A stretch of DNA of 64,000 nucleotides, taken from positions 186,001-250,000 of the forward strand of contig NZ_JAKRGA010000002.1 of NCBI RefSeq assembly GCF_022347785.1, given 5' to 3'. Every line of letters starts with the position of its first letter. Position 1 is the stretch's first letter. Shown here in pieces: positions 9,117-16,622 of the stretch. This DNA comes from Psychrobium sp. MM17-31 (lineage in GTDB: Bacteria > Pseudomonadota > Gammaproteobacteria > Enterobacterales > Psychrobiaceae). Below the pieces are notes generated by a model, which had not been told where the DNA came from, made no database searches, and saw nothing but the letters and a program-made list of their open reading frames with translations. Position numbers and translations under genes: made by a program.

Positions 9117-9953
9117 TTATACTGAAATGCGTTTAGGCATTGCTAAAAACTGTGCAATAACTACAAGGTTAGCGATGTACCATAAATCTTTAATCACAAA
9201 CTGACCTAAGCCATTGATTACAGTATTAGCATCGAAACCACCTGAGGTGATTAAGAAAGTTTGCGTCATACCAAATACGGCGCCACAAGCTATGCCAGCA
9301 GTCCACATAATTTTCTTATTACCTAACACCATTCCTAGCGCTAACAATAACGCAAAAGCAATATCGTAACTACCGATGGCGTTTGATGCCCCTTGCAATG
9401 AGAACACGTCATACAACCATGACATTAATGGTGAATTAACTAATAATCCTTCAATCGCTTTGGCTTCGTATTCAAAAAACTTAACACCACCAATCCAAAA
9501 TAACACCATTGCCATCGTCGCCCAGTTAAACCATGCTTGTTGACGCTCGGTCAATGCCTGTGGTTTAAACAAATAAAACGCCAACGGCAAGATAGCGAAA
9601 TACTTAATAATGCCCTGACCAGAGCCAATTACAGGAAAGCCACCGTGAACAGCAACCCATCGCGTTTCACTTAGTAGTGTTAGCAAAGGCACAGCAGCAA
9701 TAAGCATCATACCCCAGAATGCGAGAGTTTTAGCCCGCTCATGTGGCGTTAGAATAGCAATGGCGACAGCAATCAAGGTCGCACCCGCGATTTTACCCAG
9801 TACAGGCGTCTCAAATAGTGAAGTTAATGAATAAAAACTAAAAGTGGCTTCAATGGCTCGTGCATTTTGACCAAGGAAGAAAGATAGGCCCAATAGCAAA
9901 AAACTAAGTGCCAATAGAGATTTAACAATAAGCTGAAACTGCTTGTCAGTCAT
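9117..9953 (-). CDS. DUF417 (YkgB/RclC-like) inner-membrane protein, apparently duplicated
   Basis: 278 aa, very hydrophobic, about eight membrane helices. The C-terminal half carries the DUF417 hallmarks known from E. coli RclC: WIGGVKFFEYEA, LVNSPLMSWLYD, a FLIT segment and a GxGQFVIKDL segment. The N-terminal ~135 residues contain weaker counterparts in the same order (FFLGQNARAIE, then PLLTLLSET, GGFPVIGSGQGIIKY). This suggests two DUF417 units fused in one chain, where the usual protein is about 190-200 aa. RclC belongs to a reactive-chlorine defence operon, but no RclA, RclB or RclR is adjacent, so the role here is open. Monocistronic with its own terminator. Confidence 0.7.
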   Translation of the reverse strand: MTDKQFQLIVKSLLALSFLLLGLSFFLGQNARAIEATFSFYSLTSLFETPVLGKIAGATLIAVAIAILTPHERAKTLAFWGMMLIAAVPLLTLLSETRWVAVHGGFPVIGSGQGIIKYFAILPLAFYLFKPQALTERQQAWFNWATMAMVLFWIGGVKFFEYEAKAIEGLLVNSPLMSWLYDVFSLQGASNAIGSYDIAFALLLALGMVLGNKKIMWTAGIACGAVFGMTQTFLITSGGFDANTVINGLGQFVIKDLWYIANLVVIAQFLAMPKRISV

Positions 9954-10033
9954 AATGGTTACCCGTTAAAAAGATTCCAGTACAAGACCCGACAAGCATT
10001 AAAAACAATTCACGAAATCAGAAAGAAAACGCT

Positions 10034-10594
10034 TTAAACCAATTCAACCACGTTAACCAAACTATCAACCACGTGATCAGCAGCTGCTGCGGCTTCGTCA
10101 GTAACCACTTTACCAGTGCGCACCAAAATATTAGTGCCAATACCCGCATTTTTTCCCGCTTGTAAATCAGATAATTTATCGCCCACTAAAAACGATTGCG
10201 ATAAATCGATATTCAAATGACGCTGCGCGCTTAAAATCATTCCCGGCTCGGGCTTGCGGCAGTTACAATCTTGTTTAAATTCACCAATTCCTTTTTCAGG
10301 ATGGTGCGGACAAAAATAAATCCCGTCCAAATCGACGCCCTTATCGGCGAGTGACCAATCCATCCACTCGGTAAGCGTCATAAATTCATCTTCAGAGAAA
10401 TAGCCGCGTGCAATGCCCGATTGATTAGTAATAACCACCAGCGCATAACCTTTTTCTTTTAGCGCTTTACAGGCATCGATAACACCTTCGATAAACTCAA
10501 AATCATCGCTGTGACTTACATAGCCAGTATCGATATTGATAACACCATCGCGATCTAAAAATACGGCCTTAGTGACACCTGATTGATTCGACAC
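10034..10594 (-). CDS. gmhB: D-glycero-beta-D-manno-heptose 1,7-bisphosphate 7-phosphatase
   Basis: 186 aa HAD-family phosphatase from GTG 10594. The nucleophile motif is FLDRDGVIN at residues 12-20, motif II is VVITNQSGI, and motif III/IV is KPEPGM...[12 protein letters not shown]. The Zn-binding insert typical of GmhB is present as CPHH...DCNCRKP. It removes the C7 phosphate in ADP-heptose synthesis for LPS inner core in the cytoplasm. Length matches the family. It is separated from both neighbours, so it is probably transcribed alone. Confidence 0.93.
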   Translation of the reverse strand: MSNQSGVTKAVFLDRDGVINIDTGYVSHSDDFEFIEGVIDACKALKEKGYALVVITNQSGIARGYFSEDEFMTLTEWMDWSLADKGVDLDGIYFCPHHPEKGIGEFKQDCNCRKPEPGMILSAQRHLNIDLSQSFLVGDKLSDLQAGKNAGIGTNILVRTGKVVTDEAAAAADHVVDSLVNVVELV

Positions 10595-10719
10595 AATTAT
10601 TACTCTATAAAATGAAAAGACGCGCTAGTCTAGCACAATCAAGCACTTGAAACAGGCATCTAGCAAGCAAAATTTTCAGTTTAAAATAGCGTAGCAATTA
10701 GCAAAACAGCCATGATATA

Positions 10720-10729
10720 TTGTATACAA
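10720..10729. promoter_or_regulatory. TTGTATACAA palindrome, possible operator
   Basis: A perfect 10-bp palindrome 20 bases upstream of the ornithine-cyclodeaminase-family gene, overlapping the likely -10 region. Its GT..AC architecture resembles operators bound by GntR/HutC-type repressors, but no such regulator is encoded nearby, so the factor is unknown. Confidence 0.35.
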
Positions 10730-10749
10730 ATTTCATTTGAGACCTAATT

Positions 10750-11694
10750 ATGATCCATCTAGATGCACAACAAGTACAAAGCGCACTTAACTTCCCAGCA
10801 TTAATTAAGGCACTAAAAGATGCTTTTTGTAGCGACATCACGACCCCAATGCGCCATCACCACGACATGGCTAATCCTAATGCCTCACGCGAAACCACTT
10901 TACTACTAATGCCAGCATGGCAAGCAGGTGAAAAAGCAGGGGTAAAAATGGTAACGGTTGCACCGGACAATGCGCAAGTTAACTTACCCGCTATTCAAGG
11001 CATTTATTTATTAATGGATCTCCACACTGGCACGCCTGAGTTTATGATGGACGCGCCAACCCTTACCAGTAATCGCACCGCAGCAGCATCAGCACTTGCT
11101 GCTAGCTTTCTAGCTCGAGAAGATGCAAGCCGCCTATTTATGGTGGGTACGGGAGCACTTTCTTCGAAACTCATTCGTGCGCATCACGCCGTTCGTCCAA
11201 TTACCCATGTAACAGTTTGGGGACGCAGTAAAGCAAAAGCTCAAGCAGTTATCGATCAAGTACAAGATCTTAACCTAACCTTCGAGATTATCGACTCTAT
11301 CGAGCAAGGGGTTAAAAATGCCGACATCATCAGTGTCGCCACCTTAAGTCAAACGCCACTTATTAAAGGCGAATGGCTAACTGAAGGCCAACATGTTGAT
11401 CTTGTGGGGTCATATCGACCTGATATGCGCGAAGCTGATGACGACGTCGTAAAACGCTGTGAAATATTTGTCGATCATCGCCCTGGCGCGACTAAAGAAA
11501 CCGGTGATATTAAAGAACCACTAGACAACGGTATTATTAGTATTGATGATCTTAAAGCTGACCTATTTGAGCTAAGTAATGGCACCCACAGTGGCCGTGA
11601 TAACGACCAACAAATTACCCTGTTTAAATCTGTTGGCCACGCACTAGAAGATTTAGCCGCGGCAATGTTGGTTGCTCAATATTACAAAAAGTAA
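10750..11694 (+). CDS. Ornithine cyclodeaminase / mu-crystallin family dehydrogenase
   Basis: 314 aa, full length for the family. Features seen: the N-terminal substrate domain (MRHHHDMANPN, TLLLMPAW), the conserved LTSNRTAAASALAA segment, and a Rossmann motif GTGALSSKLIRAH followed by VWGRSKAKA. Members include ornithine cyclodeaminase, delta-1-pyrroline-2-carboxylate reductase and alanine dehydrogenase, and sequence reading alone cannot choose. The gene lies 67 bases ahead of pepP, which frees residues N-terminal to proline. A proline or hydroxyproline-related imino-acid reductase role is therefore an attractive inference. Location cytoplasmic. Confidence 0.8.
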   Translation: MIHLDAQQVQSALNFPALIKALKDAFCSDITTPMRHHHDMANPNASRETTLLLMPAWQAGEKAGVKMVTVAPDNAQVNLPAIQGIYLLMDLHTGTPEFMMDAPTLTSNRTAAASALAASFLAREDASRLFMVGTGALSSKLIRAHHAVRPITHVTVWGRSKAKAQAVIDQVQDLNLTFEIIDSIEQGVKNADIISVATLSQTPLIKGEWLTEGQHVDLVGSYRPDMREADDDVVKRCEIFVDHRPGATKETGDIKEPLDNGIISIDDLKADLFELSNGTHSGRDNDQQITLFKSVGHALEDLAAAMLVAQYYKK

Positions 11695-11761
11695 TTATTG
11701 TGTGAAAGCACAAGCGCCATTAATAAAAAGTACCTTCAATATCAATAATTAGAGAATAGCC

Positions 11762-13075
11762 ATGACGCCTTATGCCTTGCGCCGATTACAACTTGCTAGC
11801 CAACTAGACAGCGATTCTGTCGCCATTATCGTTGGCAACATTGAACAAGTTCGCAATCTCAACATTAGCTATCCATTTCACCAAGACAACGACTTTTACT
11901 ACCTAACAGGCTTTAACGAACCTGATTGTGTGTGTGTCATTCGCCCCGGTCACGATACGCCATACGTGATGTTTGCCCGCGATAATGACAGCTATCAAGA
12001 AGTGCAATTTGGCGCACGCGCAGGTCTAAAAGGACTAGAGCAAAATCACAGCGTTGACAAGGCCATCGATATTAGTGAATTTGAAGGAACAATCATTAGC
12101 CTATTTGAAAAGCGCCACAAACTTTACATCAGTGATAATCACGGCCGCTTTCATAACCAACTTGGTCATTGGCTCACGGCGAGACAACCGGATCACGCTT
12201 TTGACAGTGTTAAAGTTTATCGTTCAATCCATCAATTATCGCCAATGATTGCTCAGATGCGCGTGATTAAAGACGAGCACGAGCTTTCTCTCATCAAACA
12301 AGCCGCCGAGGCGTCCATCAACGGCCATATCGCAGTGATGAAAGCGTGCGCACCTGATATTAACGAACGAGTATTAAGCGCAACCTTTAACCGCACCATC
12401 AGCGATTATGGCTGTGATAGCGTGGGTTACGGCAACATAGTCGCCAGTGGCAACAATGGTATTTGTCTGCATTATGAAGATAACAATCAGCTATGCAAAG
12501 ATGGTGATATGGTGTTGACCGATTTAGGCGGCGAATACCAACACTACACCGCTGATATTTCTCGTACCTTCCCCGTTAATGGCAAATTTAGCGACGCCCA
12601 AGCAGCACTTTATCAAATCGTGTTAAACGCATTAGACGCTTCAATTTCGCTAGTAAAACCCGGCGCAAAATGGAATACGCTGTTTGAAGCTAACCAACGC
12701 GTGCTAGCCCAAGGCCTGTTAGATTTAGGTATCTTAAGCGGCGATATAGAAGACATCCTCGCCAACGAAGCACAACGCGAATTCACCGTCCATAAAACCG
12801 GCCACTGGATGGGGTTGCACGTTCATGATGTGGGCTCATATCAACTGCCAAGCTCAGACGAATGGACGGTATTAGAACCCAATATGGTGTTCACCATAGA
12901 GCCCGGCGTCTACATTCCGGCAGATTGCGATAAAGTAGACGAAAAATGGCGCGGCATTGCCATACGCATCGAAGACGATATTTTAGTAACGGAAGATGGT
13001 TTTATTAACCTGACTGAGCGTGCACCAAGAACTATTGCGGAGATTGAGGCATGTATGGCAGAGTCACACTCGTAA
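11762..13075 (+). CDS. pepP: Xaa-Pro aminopeptidase P (M24B)
   Basis: 437 aa, same length and order as E. coli PepP. The N-terminal aminopeptidase-P domain starts MTPYALRRLQLASQL and includes FYYLTGFNEPD. The C-terminal pita-bread domain has dinuclear metal ligands Asp254 (DLGGEY) and Asp265 (ADISRTF), the His in TGHWMGLHVHDVG, and Glu residues in FTIEPGVY and IRIEDDILV. It removes an N-terminal residue preceding proline, in the cytoplasm. In most relatives pepP sits with ubiH/visC; here it follows an ornithine-cyclodeaminase-family gene, which may share its transcript. Confidence 0.93.
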   Translation: MTPYALRRLQLASQLDSDSVAIIVGNIEQVRNLNISYPFHQDNDFYYLTGFNEPDCVCVIRPGHDTPYVMFARDNDSYQEVQFGARAGLKGLEQNHSVDKAIDISEFEGTIISLFEKRHKLYISDNHGRFHNQLGHWLTARQPDHAFDSVKVYRSIHQLSPMIAQMRVIKDEHELSLIKQAAEASINGHIAVMKACAPDINERVLSATFNRTISDYGCDSVGYGNIVASGNNGICLHYEDNNQLCKDGDMVLTDLGGEYQHYTADISRTFPVNGKFSDAQAALYQIVLNALDASISLVKPGAKWNTLFEANQRVLAQGLLDLGILSGDIEDILANEAQREFTVHKTGHWMGLHVHDVGSYQLPSSDEWTVLEPNMVFTIEPGVYIPADCDKVDEKWRGIAIRIEDDILVTEDGFINLTERAPRTIAEIEACMAESHS

Positions 13076-13242
13076 GAGTTGATACTAAATAAGTTAACAT
13101 CGTATCGAACAACTGTTTCAGCTAATACTTTGACAATATTTACGATTCCTCTTAGTTTAATGTTTTATCACGGATAATTTTACTCAACAAACGAGTGATG
13201 AGACTCATTTAGCTAACGAGATACAAAACGCGAAAAATAACT

Positions 13243-13767
13243 ATGCTCAATATTGTTAAAAAATTGAGATGCTTTCCTTTATTGTTTTTAACTTTAATAA
13301 CCATGGGGGCATCAGCAACACAACAAATTAGAGAAGTTCTCGAGCTAGATGGCGCTAGGTTCGACATTGATGAATTTCCGTTGGACAGTCACCCAGAAAT
13401 TGTCGAACTCGTTAAAAAAATTGATTCGAGAACGTGCTCCGCCGCTTGGCGTGGTTACAAAGCTCTTTGGACAATCAGAAAAGACAAACTTTACTTATCT
13501 CACATAGTTAAGAATCCATGCGCCGAAAAAAGCCGCCGTAAACTTAGGAGTGCAGAATACATTTATCCAAATAATTTATTCAATACAGAAACATCTGATT
13601 ACATCGCCAATTGGTATTCAGGAAAAATTACTTTTAGAATTTCGGATAAAGTATATGTTTATAAAAGTGGAGTTACTGGTCAAAAATACGAAGCCGTTGT
13701 TTACGATATTCTCAACGGAGAAGTCATATCACGAAATATTGAAACCGTTGAACGTATCTGGGAGTGA
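13243..13767 (+). CDS. Unknown secreted protein
   Basis: 174 aa. The N terminus is a clear signal peptide (MLNIVKKLRCFPLLFLTLITMGASA, then TQQ). The mature part is about 150 residues, rich in charged and aromatic residues, with two cysteines (in RTCSAAW and NPCAEK) that could form one disulfide in the periplasm. No family is recognised. The ribosome site is weak. It stands alone between pepP and another small unknown secreted gene. Confidence 0.6.
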   Translation: MLNIVKKLRCFPLLFLTLITMGASATQQIREVLELDGARFDIDEFPLDSHPEIVELVKKIDSRTCSAAWRGYKALWTIRKDKLYLSHIVKNPCAEKSRRKLRSAEYIYPNNLFNTETSDYIANWYSGKITFRISDKVYVYKSGVTGQKYEAVVYDILNGEVISRNIETVERIWE

Positions 13768-13904
13768 ATAAAAGATGCTCTCAACACAGTAAACCAATAA
13801 CCTTTTACTTTTAAAATCAAGGAGTTAAACATAAGACTCTAATAACAAAAGCGGAGTTCTAGAATAATTAATACAAACAAAGCGCATTTAAAGGATTGAT
13901 ACTT

Positions 13905-14249
13905 TTGAAATACATAATTTTATTACTAATTTCGTTCCCAACCCTAGCAGAAATCACCTTTGTTAATATAGCTCCTAACACTCAAAAACAATTAATCTCA
14001 GCAATCGATAAAGGCGTTCCTGTGTTTTATAGCGATTTTGATACTGGGGAAAAGTCACTATTAAAAAGTAGCTCTATTAGCAAAATCACCCAACATGGCA
14101 ATATACTCTCAGTTTGTATTAATCCGTCATCTCTCTATAAAATCAAGTTCAAATGCTTTAAACAAGCGCCCTGTCATTTCATTACCGATGGTTCAGTTTT
14201 TAAAGCAAGATTCTCCCACAAAGAGTGTCTTATATCAGAAGAAAAGTGA
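13905..14249 (+). CDS. Unknown small secreted protein
   Basis: 114 aa. I prefer the TTG at 13905 over one at 13896 because AAGGA at 13891-13895 is then 9 nt upstream and the product starts with a signal peptide (MKYIILLLISFPTLAE). The mature part is about 100 residues with four Cys (VCINP, FKCFK, APCHF, KECLI), which could make two disulfides. No family recognised. It may share a transcript with the preceding unknown secreted gene, though 137 bases separate them. Confidence 0.55.
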   Translation: MKYIILLLISFPTLAEITFVNIAPNTQKQLISAIDKGVPVFYSDFDTGEKSLLKSSSISKITQHGNILSVCINPSSLYKIKFKCFKQAPCHFITDGSVFKARFSHKECLISEEK

Positions 14250-14251
14250 TA

Positions 14252-14281
14252 CCAAAGTTAGTCTTGGCAAACTTACTTTGG
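14252..14281. terminator. Weak hairpin between convergent genes
   Basis: CCAAAGT at 14252 pairs with ACTTTGG ending at 14281, extended inward with one mismatch, around a CTTGGCAA loop. No T-run follows on the plus strand. It lies between the convergent small secreted gene and the lipoprotein gene. Confidence 0.35.
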
Positions 14282-14297
14282 CACTATATTGAGGGAA

Positions 14298-15359
14298 TTA
14301 TTTTATAAACCTAAATTGAACTGCTTTTAAATCAACCCAAAGTGATTCACCGTAGACCCAATCTGATTCAGCATCATTGAGAAGGAGAGAGCCAGACGAA
14401 TTAATTGGCATAAACACATCTTGCTCGAATAAAGAATCAAAATGCTTCTCGCTTGACCAATTCCATGGTCCATCTTGCCAACCGTCAATAACGGTTGATT
14501 CAGGCTCTAAATAGCTCATATAGCCACTAACTTGAATCGGTGTACTTTCATTCACATGTGCTAGGAGCGCATTTTGAGTTACGTCAAACTTAAACGTCAG
14601 TGTATTCTCATTTTGGGTTACGTTAACATAATTATGAGCTTCACTTCCTGTAGTACTAAATTCAGTACCCGCTTGATGATTCGGTAATCTCATCCATATA
14701 TCACCGCCTAAACGAGTAATTGAAACCTGATAATTACTTGGATAGTGACCTTCACCTTTGTAATGGCTCGCTCTTATTGCCAAATCTCCAATATCATGAG
14801 TTCCGTTCTCATTAATATCAAAGATAATTTCGTAATCATATTCAACTCTCCCGGTACTATGAGCATCTCGATTGAGCGTAATCTTAGGTGGCAAATAAGC
14901 TAATTCAACATCTACCTCAATACTTTTTATTTGCTGAGAATTTTCACAACCCGGAACAGGATTAAGAAATCGTTCTTCTTCGAAAGTAAGTGCAACTCCG
15001 TCCTCTTCGATAACCAATTTATCAAAATCAACCGCAAACTTAAGCTCGCTCTTTTCATTTGTGTGAACATTAATTAGTGATGCTGATGTTTTGGTACTTT
15101 TATCTATCGTAAAGACATCAGATGAATAGCAACTTCTATCTGCTTCATAGGTATATAGATTAATCGCGCCTTTAGAAATAGTTGTGTAGACTACATCTCC
15201 AATTTTCCATCCACCATGAAAAGCAGTATCTAATGGAACACTCTGAACTGGAGGTGGTGTAGGAGTTGGCTCAGATGAACTATTACTATTTGAACCTGAG
15301 CCACCGCATCCAATTAAAAACGCGCTAAATAATAGAGGGAAAGAAAGCTGCTTAATCAT
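14298..15359 (-). CDS. Putative lipoprotein of unknown function
   Basis: 353 aa from ATG 15359, with AAGGA 5 nt upstream; a TTG start at 15374 would place that ribosome site inside the gene. The signal peptide ends in a lipobox (FLIGC), giving Cys18 for lipidation, followed by a Gly/Ser and Pro/Thr-rich linker (GGSGSNSNSSSEPTPTPPP). The remainder looks all-beta. No Lys/Asp follows Cys in a way that clearly predicts inner-membrane retention. No family recognised. It diverges from the AraC regulator gene. Confidence 0.7.
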   Translation of the reverse strand: MIKQLSFPLLFSAFLIGCGGSGSNSNSSSEPTPTPPPVQSVPLDTAFHGGWKIGDVVYTTISKGAINLYTYEADRSCYSSDVFTIDKSTKTSASLINVHTNEKSELKFAVDFDKLVIEEDGVALTFEEERFLNPVPGCENSQQIKSIEVDVELAYLPPKITLNRDAHSTGRVEYDYEIIFDINENGTHDIGDLAIRASHYKGEGHYPSNYQVSITRLGGDIWMRLPNHQAGTEFSTTGSEAHNYVNVTQNENTLTFKFDVTQNALLAHVNESTPIQVSGYMSYLEPESTVIDGWQDGPWNWSSEKHFDSLFEQDVFMPINSSGSLLLNDAESDWVYGESLWVDLKAVQFRFIK

Positions 15360-15492
15360 AAATATCCTTATCAAATAGCAATGCTGTAGAGTAAGTCAGA
15401 GCAGCGCAATCTATTCTTTTGATGTAAAAAAGTCAATTGTTAGAGCGCACAATACAATCGATTAGTCAATTCGCGGTTTATTTAGAGAGTCT

Positions 15493-15903
15493 ATGGCGCA
15501 AGTACAGGAAAATTTTTACGAAGCTCAAATAGATCGCATCTATGATGAGACGCCAGTTCGGGCTGAGCATTATGAGCACATCAAACAGTCGCGCGCCTTT
15601 ATGGTGCAGCACCACTTTGAACAACTTGATCTTGATGCACTAGCTAAATCAGCCTTTATGTCTCGCTTTCATTATGTGCGTGTATTTCAACGAGTCTATG
15701 GTGTTACTCCGCGCGCCTATTTGCGAGATATACGAATTGAAAAAGCAAAATCACTATTGAGACAAGACCTACCAATAACCCAAGTGTGTTTCGATATTGG
15801 CTATGAGAGCATTAGCACCTTCTCATCGGTATTTAAAAAGTGTGTCGGCTGCACACCGAAACAGTATGCACGTGACAATCAAGAACCTGATTCCCCACAA
15901 TAA
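15493..15903 (+). CDS. AraC-family transcriptional regulator, DNA-binding domain only
   Basis: 136 aa, consisting almost entirely of the two helix-turn-helix motifs: LDALAKSAFMSRFHYVRVFQRVYGVTPRAYL and the conserved second HTH ITQVCFDIGYESISTFSSVFKKCVGCTPKQY. The effector-binding domain common in larger AraC members is missing, so it resembles the short MarA/SoxS type. It lies just upstream of, and in the same direction as, a VOC-domain gene, its most likely target or partner. Confidence 0.88.
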   Translation: MAQVQENFYEAQIDRIYDETPVRAEHYEHIKQSRAFMVQHHFEQLDLDALAKSAFMSRFHYVRVFQRVYGVTPRAYLRDIRIEKAKSLLRQDLPITQVCFDIGYESISTFSSVFKKCVGCTPKQYARDNQEPDSPQ

Positions 15904-16003
15904 TCAAAAATACTGCCAATAGAAATTAGCAATCTAGAATAAGTTTTATTAATTGCCCTTGGGTATGCTAGCGTTATTATTCACCCACGAAGAGTTTATC
16001 GCC

Positions 16004-16393
16004 ATGATCAAAATTACCGTTACCAGCGTCCCAGTTGACGACCAAGACAAAGCCCTCGCCTTTTACACCGACAAACTTGGCTTTATCAAGAAAACAGATG
16101 TGCCTGTTGGTGAACACAAATGGCTTACTGTGGTATCACCTGCTGCCCAGTCCGGTGTTGAGTTGCTATTAGAGCCGATGGCGTTTGAGCCAGCGAAAGT
16201 CTATCAACAATCATTAAAGGAAGCGGGCATCCCTTGGACCTCTTTTGAAGTAGAAGATGTCGATAAAGAATATGAACGCCTGTCGGCATTAGGTGTCGAG
16301 TTTTCAATTGCCCCAAAAGAAGCAGGGCCAGTAAAAATCACCGTATTAGATGACACCTGCGGTAACTTCATTCAATTGATGCAGATGTTATAG
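16004..16393 (+). CDS. VOC (glyoxalase/bleomycin-resistance) family protein
   Basis: 129 aa from ATG 16004; an upstream in-frame start at 15953 adds 17 residues with no homology-like character. The vicinal-oxygen-chelate fold is shown by VPVDDQDKALAFYTDKLGF at the start and the second half with FEVEDVDKEYERLSALGV and DTCGNFIQLMQ, where the Glu/Gln metal-ligand region is partly altered. Substrate unknown. The arrangement AraC-VOC is a common two-gene unit. Confidence 0.82.
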   Translation: MIKITVTSVPVDDQDKALAFYTDKLGFIKKTDVPVGEHKWLTVVSPAAQSGVELLLEPMAFEPAKVYQQSLKEAGIPWTSFEVEDVDKEYERLSALGVEFSIAPKEAGPVKITVLDDTCGNFIQLMQML

Positions 16394-16405
16394 CTAGTCA
16401 TTATA

Positions 16406-16475
16406 CACCGTTCGATTGCCTACAAGGATGTAAGTACATAGATTTTCAGGAGTCTAGAATCTTGACCGTTCTTCC
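16406..16475. repeat. Dispersed intergenic repeat, copy 1
   Basis: About 70 bases, nearly identical (roughly 4-5 differences by eye) to 27298-27371. The core is CTACAAGGATGTAAGTAC followed by ATAGATTTTCAGGAGTC and TAGAATCTTGACCGTTC. It contains inverted-repeat elements (a TACA..TGTA type palindrome and AGATT..AATCT). It lies just after the VOC gene. Confidence 0.85.
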
Positions 16476-16518
16476 TCGGCTCTGGCTCCTGCTTCGCCCT
16501 AACTCCTAAATCCATTTA

Positions 16519-16554
16519 GTTGCCTACAAGGATGTAGGTACTATGTTTTACAGG
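16519..16554. repeat. Dispersed intergenic repeat, partial copy
   Basis: GTTGCCTACAAGGATGTAGG, then TACTATGTTTTACAGG, repeats the first half of the 16406-16475 element 110 bases further on, with the palindrome restored as CCTACA..TGTAGG. The second half has diverged. Confidence 0.7.
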
Positions 16555-16579
16555 AGGAATAAAACATGCGTGAACATAA

Positions 16580-16603
16580 AAAAACGCCCCGTAGGGCGTT
16601 TTT
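16580..16603. terminator. Bidirectional terminator
   Basis: AAAAACGCCC / GGGCGTTTTT, a perfect 10-bp stem with a 4-nt loop and T-runs on both strands. It lies between the VOC gene (plus) and yqiK (minus). Confidence 0.85.
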
Positions 16604-16622
16604 AGGACTAGAAGACAACTAA

